In this document: one piece after another, positions 1 through 9,143 of the stretch
Layout: each line of letters begins with the position of its first letter
How positions within the stretch are numbered: position 1 is the stretch's first letter
Assembly: GCA_910588375.1 (NCBI GenBank)
Contig: CAJUQA010000017.1
Location: forward strand, 1-64,000
Direction: 5' to 3'
DNA length: 64,000 nucleotides
Origin: an uncultured Odoribacter sp.
Lineage (GTDB): Bacteria > Bacteroidota > Bacteroidia > Bacteroidales > Marinifilaceae
Position numbers and translations under genes: made by a program
The notes under the pieces: generated by a model
What the model was told of the DNA's origin: nothing
The model's input: only the letters and a program-made list of their open reading frames with translations
Databases searched by the model: none

Positions 1-2
1 CG

Positions 3-86
3 GGTTGGAACGGGACGACATTGACCGACTGGCTGTTTGTAGAACGGAATCGGACCAAGTATACGGAAATACGTTGGGACAGATGA
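3..86 (+). CDS. 3' end of an unidentified protein gene (partial)
   Basis: An open frame runs from the window edge to a TGA at 84-86 and encodes about 27 residues ending in WDR. It is followed two bases later by a perfect terminator hairpin, as expected for the end of a real gene. Too little is visible to name the product. The other two frames also stay open for part of this stretch, so the frame choice rests on the stop-terminator spacing. Confidence 0.4.
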   Translation, partial: GWNGTTLTDWLFVERNRTKYTEIRWDR

Positions 87-87
87 T

Positions 88-121
88 AATATTATAGCGG
101 AGAAATCCGCTATAATATTTT
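88..121 (+). terminator. intrinsic terminator of the upstream gene
   Basis: A perfect 13-bp inverted repeat (arms 88-100 and 107-119, 6-base loop) runs into a TTTT at 118-121. It separates the truncated upstream gene from the rplY promoter. Confidence 0.8.
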
Positions 122-140
122 CGGATTAAAATTGATTTTA

Positions 141-148
141 TATATTTG
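141..148 (+). promoter_or_regulatory. Bacteroidetes -7 promoter element for rplY
   Basis: TATATTTG matches the Bacteroidetes -7 consensus TAnnTTTG. It lies just after the terminator and about 110 bases before rplY, which leaves a leader of roughly 100 bases. A clear -33 box was not seen. Confidence 0.6.
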
Positions 149-258
149 CAACTTGATTTTTACGGGGAATATTAAAATTGTGCAATGGGAAAACGACTTG
201 GCTTATACCCCCGGAGTTGCGGTTCGTTTTTGAGTAGCACGCTAATGTTGAAAGTATT

Positions 259-825
259 ATGCAAGTATTTGAATTAAAAGGAGAACTAAGAACCGATTTG
301 GGTAAAAAGGCTTCTAAATCTTTACGTACGGAGAAAAAAGTGCCTTGTGTATTGTATGGCGGTGAGGGGAATGTTCATTTTTCCGTTGTAGAAAAAGATT
401 TGATGAAATTGTTGTATACACCGGTGGTGTATGTGGTAAAAATTGATCTTGCCGGCAAAACGTATAATGCCGTTATGAGAGAGATACAGTTTCATCCGGT
501 ATCGGATCGGGTTTTACATATCGACTTTTATCAGATTTTTGAAGATAAACCGGTGGTAATGGAAGTTCCCGTGAAATTGCAGGGATTTGCAGAAGGTGTT
601 CAGGCCGGTGGTAAACTGGTATTGGTGACCCGTAAACTGAAAGTAAAAGCTGTTCCGGCCAATTTACCGGGAGAGATTGTGGTGGATGTTACGACGCTGG
701 GATTAGGAAAATCGGTGAAAGTGAAAGAGCTTTCATTTGAAAACTTTGAGGTAGTCAACGCGAAAGAGGTGGTTGTAGCTCAAGTTAAAATGACAAGAGC
801 TGCAAAATCGGCAGAATCAAAGTGA
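259..825 (+). CDS. rplY: 50S ribosomal protein L25/general stress protein Ctc
   Basis: 188 residues, the size of the long (Ctc/TL5) form of L25. The N-terminal about 90 residues form the 5S rRNA-binding L25 domain (conserved LRTDLGKKASK near the start, then VPCVLYGG). The C-terminal half is the beta TL5 domain, starting around VPVKLQGFAEGV. The protein binds 5S rRNA in the large subunit. The gene is followed 18 bases later by pth, the usual bacterial rplY-pth arrangement, so the two are probably co-transcribed from the promoter near 141. Start ATG 259 gives the expected N-terminus. Confidence 0.95.
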   Translation: MQVFELKGELRTDLGKKASKSLRTEKKVPCVLYGGEGNVHFSVVEKDLMKLLYTPVVYVVKIDLAGKTYNAVMREIQFHPVSDRVLHIDFYQIFEDKPVVMEVPVKLQGFAEGVQAGGKLVLVTRKLKVKAVPANLPGEIVVDVTTLGLGKSVKVKELSFENFEVVNAKEVVVAQVKMTRAAKSAESK

Positions 826-843
826 TAATTTAACGGCAGTAAT

Positions 844-1407
844 ATGAAGTATCTGATTGTCGGGTTGGGGAATATCGGCCCGGAATATGAAGATACCCGT
901 CATAATAGCGGATTTGGAGTATTGGACGCTTTTGCGAAAGCGTCCAATATTGTTTTTGGAAACGTACGTTATGGCGGGATGGCGGAGGTGAAGCTGAAAG
1001 GGCGTACCTTGCTTTTATTGAAACCGGATACATACATGAATCTGAGCGGTAAAGCGGTAAACTATTGGATGCAGAAAGAAAAAATCGCTTTGGAGAACCT
1101 GTTGGTTGTCGTGGATGATTTGGCGTTGCCTTTTGGTACGTTGAGGTTACGGGAAAAGGGAAGTGATGGCGGGCATAACGGATTGAAGAATATCAATGCT
1201 CTTTTGGGGACGACACAATATGCCCGGTTGCGTTTCGGTATCGGGAATGAGTTTGCCAAAGGGCAGCAGATAGATTATGTGTTGGGACAATGGACAGAGG
1301 AGGAAAAGGAAAAAATGCCACTTCTGCTTGAACGTGCCGTTGAAGTGATCCGGAGTTTCGTGTTGTTGGGAACACCGAAAACCATGAGTCTTTATAACGG
1401 AAAGTGA
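844..1407 (+). CDS. pth: peptidyl-tRNA hydrolase
   Basis: 187 residues, normal for bacterial Pth. It hydrolyses the ester bond of peptidyl-tRNA released from stalled ribosomes and so recycles tRNA in the cytoplasm. Visible signatures are the N-terminal [17 protein letters not shown] with catalytic His20, the substrate-binding Asn66 in MNLSG, Asp91/92 in [11 protein letters not shown], and GGHNGLKNI with Asn112. It lies between rplY and an S4-domain gene that starts one base after its stop, which indicates an operon for translation maintenance. Confidence 0.97.
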   Translation: MKYLIVGLGNIGPEYEDTRHNSGFGVLDAFAKASNIVFGNVRYGGMAEVKLKGRTLLLLKPDTYMNLSGKAVNYWMQKEKIALENLLVVVDDLALPFGTLRLREKGSDGGHNGLKNINALLGTTQYARLRFGIGNEFAKGQQIDYVLGQWTEEEKEKMPLLLERAVEVIRSFVLLGTPKTMSLYNGK

Positions 1408-1408
1408 G

Positions 1409-1789
1409 ATGGAGAAGGTCAGGATAGATAAATGGTTGTGGGCGGTACGTATTTTCAAAACGCGTTCACTGGCTACGGACGAGTGCGGGAAAGGACATGT
1501 GATGATTGGAGATATAAAGGTGAAGGCTTCCCGGGAGGTTCGTGTCGGAGAGACGGTGAAAGTAAGAATGGCTCCTATCGAGCGGCACTATCTCGTGAAA
1601 CAGCTTTCGGACAAGCGGATGTCCGCACAATTGGCTGTCGGTTTTGTAGAGGACGTTACTCCTCCTGAGCAGCTGGCATTATTGAATGCTGCTAAAGCCT
1701 ACGGTTTTGAATATCGGGAAAGGGGAAGCGGACGCCCGACGAAACGGGACCGGCGCATGTTGGACAAATGGAAAGAGGAGGAGTGTTGA
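1409..1789 (+). CDS. hslR: S4-domain RNA-binding protein, Hsp15 family
   Basis: 126 residues. Residues about 1-60 form an S4 RNA-binding domain (RIDKWLWAVRIFKTRSLA, then the glycine-rich turn VMIGDIKVKASREVRVGE), and the tail is basic. Hsp15 (HslR) in other bacteria binds free 50S subunits that carry peptidyl-tRNA, which suits its position one base after pth. The symbol is by family resemblance. The C-terminal tail (SGRPTKRDRRMLDKW) is typical of the family. Confidence 0.9.
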   Translation: MEKVRIDKWLWAVRIFKTRSLATDECGKGHVMIGDIKVKASREVRVGETVKVRMAPIERHYLVKQLSDKRMSAQLAVGFVEDVTPPEQLALLNAAKAYGFEYRERGSGRPTKRDRRMLDKWKEEEC

Positions 1790-1843
1790 GGCATAAAATC
1801 GGGGGAGGGGATTGTAATTGTTAAACCGATAATTGGAAAAGTC

Positions 1844-2380
1844 GTGTTGATAGCCAGAGAGAAAAAAAAGAGTAATATTGCCGAATATATATTGTACATG
1901 TGGCAGGTGGAAGACCTGTTGCGTGCTTTGGGATTTGATATGCAACGGGTGAAGGCTGCGGTGATTAAGCCTTTCGGAACGGATGAGGCGACAGCGAAGG
2001 AAATGTACGATTGGTATGATAACCTGGCTGAAATGATGCGTAAGGAAAAGGTAGAGGTGAAGGGACATTTGCAGATACTGAAAAATAATGTGGATGAATT
2101 GACGGAGTTGCATTATTTTTTGTTGCAGAAAGCCAATGATATGCGCTATCGGCAGATTGTAACCATGGCGGCGGGGAATCTGGTGGATTTCCGTAACAAA
2201 TCGGAAGCGGGGAATGAAGTTTCGGATGTGGAACTGGCGTTGAATGCCCTGTACGGGCAATTGATGCTGCGGTTGCAGAAAAAAGAGATTCATCCGCAGA
2301 CGGCACAGGCAATGGAGTCTTTTAGCAAGATGATAGGCTATCTGGCAGCGTGCTATCATAAAAATGAATCGGAGGAATAA
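1844..2380 (+). CDS. DUF4924 family protein
   Basis: 178 residues, mostly alpha-helical, without signal peptide or membrane segment. The N-terminus (MLIAREKKKSNIAEYILYMWQ) is the hallmark of DUF4924, a Bacteroidetes family of unknown function. The conserved start fixes initiation at GTG 1844, immediately followed by a TTG leucine codon. A methionine start is not available without losing conserved residues. It follows hslR by 54 bases and may belong to the rplY-pth-hslR transcription unit. Confidence 0.85.
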   Translation: MLIAREKKKSNIAEYILYMWQVEDLLRALGFDMQRVKAAVIKPFGTDEATAKEMYDWYDNLAEMMRKEKVEVKGHLQILKNNVDELTELHYFLLQKANDMRYRQIVTMAAGNLVDFRNKSEAGNEVSDVELALNALYGQLMLRLQKKEIHPQTAQAMESFSKMIGYLAACYHKNESEE

Positions 2381-2406
2381 AGACTAATTTATTAAAACCT
2401 GAGACT

Positions 2407-3447
2407 ATGAAAAGTATATTATTATTATGGGGAATTATATGTTGTATGCAGATAAATGCGGAAACCCGCAAGACGGAATATCATAAGAGTTTTGCCAAAG
2501 ACGGAATAGAGGAAGTGGTAGTGGCGAATAAAAACGGAGGCGTGGAAATCTCCCAAACGTCCCAGGATTCCATTTACATTACGGCAGTAGTTTCGGTGGT
2601 GGCCAAGAGTCAGAATAAAGCCGACGAATTGAGTGATTTTATTCGGGTAGAGGATGAATTGACTGACAAATATTTGAGTGTTTCTACGGTTTTCACCAAG
2701 GATATGACATTTAATCAACTGCTTGCGGGTGTCGAATTGAATATCAGTTATAAAATCAATTTACCTAAAGGAATAAAACTGAGACTTGTCAATGCCGATG
2801 GCAATGTTTTTCTGGATGATTTTGTCGGTGATTTGAGCCTGGATGTCAAATCATGTAATGTAAGAGCCGGAAAACTGACGGATGGCGAATTGCTTATCAA
2901 GCAAACGGGGGGAGATTTTAAAGTATTGGGAGTAAATCAGCTGAATGGGGAATTCAAGGCTTGTACGGTGCGTATTGAAGTGGCCAATGCGGCCCAATTG
3001 ACAATGAAAGACTGTGAAGGGCGTTTTGAGTCGGTGGACGATCTCAAGCTTACGACAAGCGGAGGAACTATGCGGTTCGGACAAATTGAAAATATGACCG
3101 GCACTTCTTCTTCCACCAAATATGAAGTGCAGGATATAGGAAATAGCCTTAAAATGGATATGCGTATGGGGGAAATCAACGTACGGAACATTCATTTTAA
3201 TTTTTCCACTGTTGAGGTTACCGGTTCTTATTCCAAGGTGGGACTATCCTTTATGGAAGGAGCGGGTTATCAATTTGAATTTAAGCACAACAAAGCTGTC
3301 AAAACGGATATACCGAAAAGTTTCAAATTGACGCAACGACCCACTTCCGAGAAAAACGTAATCCTTGAAACGGGTTTTATCGGGGATAAAAAGTATAACG
3401 GAAAAGTCCTGCTCAACCTCCGGTTCGGGAACATGTACATTCAATAA
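2407..3447 (+). CDS. exported beta-rich protein of unknown function (DUF4097-like)
   Basis: 346 residues. A signal peptide is visible at residues 1-18 (MKSILLLWGIICCMQINA). The mature part alternates short hydrophobic beta strands (VVVANKNGGVEI, IYITAVVSVV, LRLVNADGNVFLDD, LSLDVKSCNVRAG), a pattern like the repetitive beta-helix of DUF4097-type putative adhesins. No catalytic motif was seen. It lies 26 bases after the DUF4924 gene on the same strand. A periplasmic or surface location follows from the signal peptide, and the function is unknown. Confidence 0.8.
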   Translation: MKSILLLWGIICCMQINAETRKTEYHKSFAKDGIEEVVVANKNGGVEISQTSQDSIYITAVVSVVAKSQNKADELSDFIRVEDELTDKYLSVSTVFTKDMTFNQLLAGVELNISYKINLPKGIKLRLVNADGNVFLDDFVGDLSLDVKSCNVRAGKLTDGELLIKQTGGDFKVLGVNQLNGEFKACTVRIEVANAAQLTMKDCEGRFESVDDLKLTTSGGTMRFGQIENMTGTSSSTKYEVQDIGNSLKMDMRMGEINVRNIHFNFSTVEVTGSYSKVGLSFMEGAGYQFEFKHNKAVKTDIPKSFKLTQRPTSEKNVILETGFIGDKKYNGKVLLNLRFGNMYIQ

Positions 3448-3460
3448 ATCTTTAGACGGT

Positions 3461-3490
3461 TTCTATTCTATCCCTCGCGGGAAAATAGAA
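3461..3490. terminator. possible terminator hairpin between convergent genes
   Basis: An inverted repeat TTCTATT...AATAGAA with an inner TCCC/GGGA pairing sits between the convergent ends of the beta-rich protein and obgE. No strong T-run follows on either strand, so the terminator role is inferred from position. Confidence 0.4.
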
Positions 3491-3538
3491 TATTGCAAAG
3501 TCCGCTAAATTGCCCTGTTCCGTTTATCTCCCTTTGGT

Positions 3539-4531
3539 TCAATTGTCGTTCAGCGTTTTCCAGAGGATGTCTTTAAGTTCGGTGATGCCGGTACCGGCAA
3601 CGGAGGAAATGAAAACATACGGGATGTCAGGCAGGTCTTTTTCCATTTCCGAGATAAGCTCACTGTCGGCATAGTCGCATTTAGTGATGGCTAATATCCT
3701 TTTTTTGTCCAATAGTTCCGGATTATATTCTTTCAGTTCGTTCAGCAATATTTTGTAATCCGCATGAATGTCATTACTGTCTGCCGGAACCATAAACAGG
3801 AGAATGGAATTTCGTTCGATGTGGCGCAGAAAGCGGATACCCAGGCCTTTGCCTTTGTGCGCGCCTTCAATGATGCCGGGAATGTCTGCCATGACAAAAG
3901 ATTTCCCGTCCCGATAGGCGACAATTCCTAAATTGGGCACCAGCGTAGTGAAAGGGTAATTTGCTATTTCCGGTTTGGCAGCCGATACAACGGAAAGCAA
4001 TGTGGATTTTCCGGCATTGGGGAATCCCACTAATCCGACGTCTGCCAAGACTTTTAATTCCAGAATGACATTCCTTTCAATGCGGGGTTCTCCCGGTTGG
4101 GCATACCGGGGCGTTTGGTTGGTCGCGGAGCGGAAATGCCAGTTCCCTAATCCTCCCCGTCCTCCTTTGACCAGGATGCAGGTTTCTTCGTGACTGGTAA
4201 TTTCACAGATAACTTCTCCCGTATCGGCATCCCGTGCAACGGTTCCTAACGGTACGTCTATGATTTTGTCCTCCCCGTCTTCACCCGTACATCTTGATTC
4301 GCTTCCGCCGACTCCGTCGCCGGCAAATATGTGGCGTTGATATTTTAAGTGAATAAGTGTCCAATAGTTTCGGTTGCCTTTAAGTATGATGTGACCTCCG
4401 CGTCCACCGTCTCCTCCGTCCGGTCCTCCTTTAGCGGTTAATTTATCACGGTGGAGATGTGCGGACCCTTTCCCGCCGGCACCACTGCGGCAAAAGATTT
4501 TTACGTAATCGACAAAGTTCGTAGAGGCCAT
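3539..4531 (-). CDS. obgE: GTPase Obg/CgtA, ribosome assembly
   Basis: 330 residues from the start at 4531 ([13 protein letters not shown]). An upstream in-frame extension lacks Obg similarity and overlaps hpt, so it was rejected. Residues about 1-158 form the glycine-rich Obg fold ([30 protein letters not shown]). The G domain follows with G1 [10 protein letters not shown]3 DIPG and G4 TKCD. Obg is a large-subunit assembly GTPase. It lies 22 bases after hpt on the minus strand and is probably co-transcribed with it. The extra C-terminal OCT domain found in Gram-positive Obg is absent. Confidence 0.96.
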   Translation of the reverse strand: MASTNFVDYVKIFCRSGAGGKGSAHLHRDKLTAKGGPDGGDGGRGGHIILKGNRNYWTLIHLKYQRHIFAGDGVGGSESRCTGEDGEDKIIDVPLGTVARDADTGEVICEITSHEETCILVKGGRGGLGNWHFRSATNQTPRYAQPGEPRIERNVILELKVLADVGLVGFPNAGKSTLLSVVSAAKPEIANYPFTTLVPNLGIVAYRDGKSFVMADIPGIIEGAHKGKGLGIRFLRHIERNSILLFMVPADSNDIHADYKILLNELKEYNPELLDKKRILAITKCDYADSELISEMEKDLPDIPYVFISSVAGTGITELKDILWKTLNDN

Positions 4532-4553
4532 GATGCGGATTTCAGATTTGGAT

Positions 4554-5108
4554 TTATGCTTTGTTTTCCCCGTTGTCCAGGATATAAAGATCCGGCAAGT
4601 TTCTGCCCAGATCGTCATAGTCCAGTCCGTGGCCGACGACAAAGTCGTTTTCTAAAGAGAGTGCATAGTAGTCTACCGGAATTTTGCAGACCAAGGCCTT
4701 TGGTTTGTAAAACATAGTGGCGACATATATTTTCTTGGGATTCCGGGCTTTCAGTAGGTCTAACAAATAAGCCATTGATTTGCCGGAATCAATCATATCC
4801 TCCAGAATAACGATTGTACGGCCTTCGATGTTTTTATGAAAGCCGATCAGTTCCCGTACCGTGCCGGTGGAACAGGTACCGGCATAGGACGCTATTTTTA
4901 TGAAGCTGATTTCCGTCCCCGGAATAGTGATTTTTTTGAGCAAATCGGAAGTAAACATGAAAGAACCGTTCAGGACGCTTAAAAATAAAGGCTGTTCGTC
5001 TTGCAGGTCGTGGTTGAGTCTTTGGGCGAGTCCTGTTACAGCCAGATCAATGGCAGACGCTTCTATGAGCAGTCTGAATTCTTTGTCATGCAGTTTGATT
5101 TTTTTCAT
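4554..5108 (-). CDS. hpt: hypoxanthine phosphoribosyltransferase
   Basis: 184 residues. It converts hypoxanthine/guanine plus PRPP to IMP/GMP in purine salvage. The PRPP-binding loop [13 protein letters not shown] lies near residue 100, the PPi-binding SVLNGSFMF near 45, and the purine-binding segment [14 protein letters not shown] near the C-terminus. It is first in a minus-strand unit with obgE and is transcribed divergently from purE, so purine salvage and de novo synthesis genes share one promoter region. Confidence 0.95.
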   Translation of the reverse strand: MKKIKLHDKEFRLLIEASAIDLAVTGLAQRLNHDLQDEQPLFLSVLNGSFMFTSDLLKKITIPGTEISFIKIASYAGTCSTGTVRELIGFHKNIEGRTIVILEDMIDSGKSMAYLLDLLKARNPKKIYVATMFYKPKALVCKIPVDYYALSLENDFVVGHGLDYDDLGRNLPDLYILDNGENKA

Positions 5109-5136
5109 GGAATGATGCTGTTTAGGTTCTTTTTAT

Positions 5137-5157
5137 TTACTTTGTACAAAAGTACAA
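5137..5157. promoter_or_regulatory. overlapping divergent promoters of hpt and purE
   Basis: On the minus strand TACTTTTG (5147-5154) is a full -7 consensus for hpt. On the plus strand TTACTTTG (5137-5144) is one base off the consensus and suits purE. The two -7 boxes overlap a perfect inverted repeat TTGTAC-AAAA-GTACAA (5142-5157). The transcripts would compete, and a regulator bound here would affect both. No regulator is identified. Confidence 0.55.
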
Positions 5158-5180
5158 TTTTGAATTTAATATGGAATAAA

Positions 5181-5687
5181 ATGACACCAAAAGTAAGTAT
5201 AATTATGGGGAGTACTTCCGACTTGCCTGTAATGGAAAAAGCGGCGAATGTATTGAACGATTTTCATATTCCGTTTGAAATAAACGCGTTGTCTGCGCAT
5301 CGTACACCGGCCGAAGTGGAGGAATTTGCCCGGAATGCCCAGGCAAGGGGGATAGAGGTGATTATTGCTGGTGCCGGAATGGCAGCCCATTTGCCGGGGG
5401 TGATTGCCGCCATGACACCTGTGCCTGTTATTGGGGTACCGATCAAGGCCTCCTTGGACGGGATGGATGCTTTACTGGCAATGGTGCAGATGCCTCCGGG
5501 AATTCCCGTAGCCACGGTTGCCATTAACGGGGCAATGAATGCCGGCATATTGGCGGCCCAGATTTTGGCCGTGGGAGATAGTGGGCTGAAAGAAAAAATT
5601 ATTGCTTTCAAAGAGTCTTTGAAAAAAAAGATTGTGGATGCCAACAAAGAATTGGCACAGGTCAAGTATGACTTTAAGACGAATTAA
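5181..5687 (+). CDS. purE: N5-carboxyaminoimidazole ribonucleotide mutase
   Basis: 168 residues from ATG 5181 (MTPKVSIIMGSTSDLPVM). An upstream extension of the frame runs antisense through hpt and is not credible. Class I PurE signatures are IIMGSTSDLPVM, the SAHRTP loop with catalytic His, AGAGMAAHLPGVIAA, GVP, and MPPGIPVATVAING. The enzyme rearranges N5-CAIR to CAIR in de novo purine synthesis. It is monocistronic here and followed by a strong terminator. Confidence 0.96.
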   Translation: MTPKVSIIMGSTSDLPVMEKAANVLNDFHIPFEINALSAHRTPAEVEEFARNAQARGIEVIIAGAGMAAHLPGVIAAMTPVPVIGVPIKASLDGMDALLAMVQMPPGIPVATVAINGAMNAGILAAQILAVGDSGLKEKIIAFKESLKKKIVDANKELAQVKYDFKTN

Positions 5688-5699
5688 ATACTCTTCTTG

Positions 5700-5755
5700 A
5701 CAGAGTAGACGGGTATACCCAGTCCAGGATTTTTGCCCGTTTACTCTGTTTTTTT
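5700..5755 (+). terminator. purE terminator
   Basis: A 14-bp stem (5700-5713 with 5736-5749, one G-T wobble) carries a 22-base loop and is followed by a T-run to 5755. Confidence 0.85.
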
Positions 5756-5809
5756 ACTTTTCTTGGAAAAAAGCGGATAAATCATTAACACTTGTGTCTT
5801 AAAATTTTG

Positions 5810-6012
5810 TAAATTTGAGATACGAGGTGATGCAATGTGTGTATACACTAATGGAAAAAATTGTCTTCATTGTCTGGAAACGGGGAAATATCCCTTTCCG
5901 GAGGTTCTGCTCCCGAAAAGCTTCGTGACGTTGCTACCGTCCGGCTTTGCTGCTTGAAATAGTTGAATGTTACGGAAACGGAGGCGTTTCTGTCGATAAA
6001 TCGAAAAAAGCT
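5810..6012 (+). promoter_or_regulatory. promoter and about 190-base leader of the HhH outer-membrane protein gene
   Basis: TAAATTTG at 5810-5817 is a full -7 consensus, so transcription should begin near 5824 and leave a leader of about 190 bases before ATG 6013. The leader is GC-rich compared with flanking DNA and holds a short start-stop frame from 5850 encoding about 25 residues. No known riboswitch was recognised. Confidence 0.45.
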
Positions 6013-8079
6013 ATGAAAGCCCTGTATGTGATGAGTTTCATCCTTTTGTGGACGGTGAAGATTGGCTTTGCACAGGAGGATGTGGATATTGAACAACTTT
6101 TGGAGGCCAATGAGGTGGCGCGTTCCGATGATCAGTATGAAGACATGTTGGCCGTTTTGCAAAGATTGCGGCTCGCACCCTTAAATTTGAATACGGTCGG
6201 TTTTGATTCATTGAATTTGTTATTTTTCCTTTCAGACAGTCAGATTGATAATATATTGGCTTTCCGAAAAAAATACGGCGCTTTTCTTTCTCCTGATGAA
6301 TTATTGCTGGTGCCGGGAATAGGGAAAAGGGATTTGGAGAATGTCCGTCAGTTCCTTTATACGGGGAAAGAGCCCTTAGGACAAAGGAGGAAAGTGATTC
6401 GTCCCGGAATACGGCAGGAATTGATAACCCGGGGAAAAATAAATTTTCCGCGGCAAGAAGGCTATAAAAGGTATTCTCCGGAAGATTTCAAAACCGAGGG
6501 GCAATACTTAAAGAAAGTGAAAAACCGCTTCCAAGGCATACCTTTGGGGACATTGGTCCGATATAAGGCGCAGGTGCATCAACATCTTCAAATGGGACTG
6601 ACCTTGGAAAACGATCCGGGCGAGGCTTATTTTACGAAATACCAGAAAACGGGTTTTGATTTTTGTTCCGTGTATGCTGCCCTTTCGACGGAGCGTTGGA
6701 TGAAAAGGTTGATTCTGGGGGACTACAGATTGCAGTGGGGACAGGGATTAGTGGCCTGGAGCGGGTTTGCTTCCGGAAAATCGGCGGTGGCTTTGGGAAA
6801 TGAAAAATCCGCCCGGGGGATAACGCCCTATACCTCGACGGATGAGAATAATTTCTTGCGGGGAATAGCTTTATCTTTGCAACCTTTTCCGAATCTGAAT
6901 ACGGAAGTGTTTTTCTCCGGGAAAAAAACGGACGGAAATATTCTGGAAACAGACCGTCTTTCGGAAGAGGATATTCTCACGGCTTCATTGTACCAGTCTG
7001 GTTATCACAGGAATGAGAATGAATGCGAGAAAAAACATACACTGAAAGAATGGACGACCGGAGCGTCGGTGAATTGGAATACCCCTTATTTTAAAACGGG
7101 GCTCCATGTGTTGTATTATCATTTTAAGCCGGGGATAGGAATTGGAGATAAGCTGTATCAGCAATATAACGACGACGGACAAAATCGTTTGCTGACAGGA
7201 ATAGATTACAAGACCGGTTTCCGGAGTCTGTATTTCTTTGGAGAGACGGCGTGGAGTGAAAAAGGGGAGGTGGCGACCTTGAATGGAATCCGTTATAGCG
7301 GCAGTAGCCGTGTCGCCTTGGCTCTTTTGTACAGGCGTTATGCCAAAGGATATGTTTCCCGCTATGCCGGAGGATTCGGCGAGTACTCCAATACATCCAA
7401 TGAGGAGGGAATTTATTTAGGGATGGATTTGAACCTGATAAAAAAATTGAAACTCAATGTTTATTACGATCATTTCCGTTTCTTCAGTGCCCGTTACAAT
7501 TCTACGGTACCGGCTTCCGGCGATGAGATATCGGTAAACATGTCTTACGAATATTCCTTGGGAGAGCATATCTTTCGTCTGAAATATGAGGAGAAACCGG
7601 AAGATTGGAAAGGGGAAATAAAGGCGACGGCCTGGCGGAAAAAACTGGAGCTGAGGTATCAGTTAGGGATAAAATGCAATACCTTCATGGAGTTGCGGAC
7701 CCGTTTGGACTGGATGCACTATATTAAAGCGGACAAGCGGGAAAACGGCTATATGATTTATCAGGATTTGATTTACAGTAGACCGGCGGGAAATTTGAAA
7801 ATGCAGTTCCGCTTGGCGTATTTTAATACCGACTCATATAATTCGCGGATTTATAGTTATGAACACAATGTCCTGTATGGTTATTCTTTTCCGGCTTACT
7901 ATGACCGGGGGATACGCACTTATCTGAATTTAAACTGGCAACCGGCTGCGTGGCTGGCCTTATATGCCAAATCGGGGTGGAGTTATTATCCGGGGCGTGA
8001 GACATTAGGGTCTTCCGTGACGGCGATAGAAGATAACAAAGTGTTTGATTTTACATTTCAACTCCGTTTCAGATTTTGA
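6013..8079 (+). CDS. exported helix-hairpin-helix protein with predicted outer-membrane beta-barrel
   Basis: 688 residues from ATG 6013, which begins a good signal peptide (MKALYVMSFILLWTVKIGFA, cleavage before QE). Residues about 25-120 contain two ComEA-like helix-hairpin-helix motifs (LNLNTVGFDSL, then LLVPGIGKRDLENVRQF). The remaining about 550 residues show alternating aromatic-ended beta strands (RLAYFNTDSYNSRIY, WLALYAKSGWSYY) ending in FQLRFRF, a typical outer-membrane insertion signal. Proteins with this layout are common in Bacteroidetes and have no known function. The HhH part could bind DNA or protein at the periplasmic face. DNA uptake is a guess only. Confidence 0.8.
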   Translation: MKALYVMSFILLWTVKIGFAQEDVDIEQLLEANEVARSDDQYEDMLAVLQRLRLAPLNLNTVGFDSLNLLFFLSDSQIDNILAFRKKYGAFLSPDELLLVPGIGKRDLENVRQFLYTGKEPLGQRRKVIRPGIRQELITRGKINFPRQEGYKRYSPEDFKTEGQYLKKVKNRFQGIPLGTLVRYKAQVHQHLQMGLTLENDPGEAYFTKYQKTGFDFCSVYAALSTERWMKRLILGDYRLQWGQGLVAWSGFASGKSAVALGNEKSARGITPYTSTDENNFLRGIALSLQPFPNLNTEVFFSGKKTDGNILETDRLSEEDILTASLYQSGYHRNENECEKKHTLKEWTTGASVNWNTPYFKTGLHVLYYHFKPGIGIGDKLYQQYNDDGQNRLLTGIDYKTGFRSLYFFGETAWSEKGEVATLNGIRYSGSSRVALALLYRRYAKGYVSRYAGGFGEYSNTSNEEGIYLGMDLNLIKKLKLNVYYDHFRFFSARYNSTVPASGDEISVNMSYEYSLGEHIFRLKYEEKPEDWKGEIKATAWRKKLELRYQLGIKCNTFMELRTRLDWMHYIKADKRENGYMIYQDLIYSRPAGNLKMQFRLAYFNTDSYNSRIYSYEHNVLYGYSFPAYYDRGIRTYLNLNWQPAAWLALYAKSGWSYYPGRETLGSSVTAIEDNKVFDFTFQLRFRF

Positions 8080-8096
8080 AGGGAGGGGGGGAGGAA

Positions 8097-8834
8097 TTAT
8101 TTCTTTTTCTTCAAAACGCGTCGTATTTCTTCTGATGATAATTTTTTCACATTGGTAACAATCAGACAGTCGAGAAGAAAATCCCCGTAAAGGTTGCATT
8201 CGTTAATGGTTTTTTCAAATATGGATTTGAGGTCGGCATTTAACGGGATGAGTAGGAGCAGGGTACAATAGTTGTCAAAAAAATCGATCTGTTCTACGAC
8301 GCCGTTGCAAGATTGCAGGGTGGCGGCCATTTCGTTGGAAACAATTTGTTGCTGGAATTGCTGGAGAGTATCCTGGTTACGGTAGAAAAAGACACAAAAA
8401 TATCTTAATAATCCGTTTTGTCCGCCCAATCCCGTTGCAATGAATATGCCCGGATCCTCCATCAGGGTGGATTGTATCAACATCCGGGATTGTTGTAGTG
8501 CGATGACGGCCCATTTCTTCAGCGGAGTGTCGGTTTTGGAAAAAGATTCGATGGCCCGATAGACTGAAATGTCATCAATATTGGACAATACAATCAACAT
8601 CCTTTTTTTGGTCTCATCATCAACGGAGTCGTCGAAAAGATTGTTTATTTCTTCCAGGTATTGAGAGGACAGCTCTTTGTAGTTCTTTGTGCTTGATTCT
8701 AATTCGTAAGCAATTTCAAAGTATTCCTTTTGCACCGTCAAATCCACTTCTTCTTCCAGGATATTCACTTTGTCTCCTGTGTTGGAAAGAAGTGCGTTTA
8801 GGTCTTGCCAGTTTGTCCCGATCTTTTTGTCCAT
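8097..8834 (-). CDS. conserved hypothetical protein
   Basis: 245 residues, acidic N-terminal half and all-helical prediction, with no signal peptide or membrane span. The repeated helical pairs around SVYRAIESFSKTDTPLKKWAVIALQQSR look HEAT-like. A minus-strand -7 consensus TAACTTTG (8855-8862) lies 20 bases upstream of the start. I do not recognise the family. Confidence 0.7.
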   Translation of the reverse strand: MDKKIGTNWQDLNALLSNTGDKVNILEEEVDLTVQKEYFEIAYELESSTKNYKELSSQYLEEINNLFDDSVDDETKKRMLIVLSNIDDISVYRAIESFSKTDTPLKKWAVIALQQSRMLIQSTLMEDPGIFIATGLGGQNGLLRYFCVFFYRNQDTLQQFQQQIVSNEMAATLQSCNGVVEQIDFFDNYCTLLLLIPLNADLKSIFEKTINECNLYGDFLLDCLIVTNVKKLSSEEIRRVLKKKK

Positions 8835-8897
8835 TCCTGTTGAAGTTGATATTACAAAGTTAAGGCTTTTCCCTATGAATTAAAAAGTAAATGGCCA

Positions 8898-8928
8898 AAA
8901 AGAAAAAAAGCTGCTTTCGAAGCAGCTT
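8898..8928 (-). terminator. rpmH terminator
   Basis: A perfect 9-bp stem AAGCTGCTT/AAGCAGCTT (8908-8928) with a TCG loop is followed, in the minus direction, by a run of T residues (A-run at 8898-8909 on the plus strand). Confidence 0.85.
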
Positions 8929-8943
8929 CATATCTTTTAAAGA

Positions 8944-9102
8944 TTATGCCTTGTGTCTGTGATCATCCGACACTGTCAATCTTTTTCTGCCTTTTGCTCT
9001 TCTCTTGGCAAGAACGGCTCTACCGCTGGCTGTAGACATTCTTTCTCTGAAACCGTGTTTGTTCCTTTTTTTTCTGTTCGATGGTTGAAATGTACGTTTC
9101 AT
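8944..9102 (-). CDS. rpmH: 50S ribosomal protein L34
   Basis: 52 residues, highly basic. It starts [18 protein letters not shown], followed by the invariant [22 protein letters not shown] of L34. It is one of the smallest large-subunit proteins. The tail [10 protein letters not shown] is a Bacteroidetes-type extension. The gene stands alone, with its own consensus promoter (9144-9174) and terminator (8898-8928), rather than next to rnpA. Confidence 0.97.
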   Translation of the reverse strand: MKRTFQPSNRKKRNKHGFRERMSTASGRAVLAKRRAKGRKRLTVSDDHRHKA

Positions 9103-9143
9103 TGCACTTATTTTTTGATATTATTTTTTCAAACTTTGGACTG

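Noticed and set aside
3539..4642. A longer N-terminus for Obg
   Set aside because: The added 37 residues overlap hpt and lie before the conserved [13 protein letters not shown] start.
5848..6162. A 104-codon minus-strand frame over the HhH gene leader
   Set aside because: It has no recognisable domain and covers the signal peptide coding region of the plus-strand gene.
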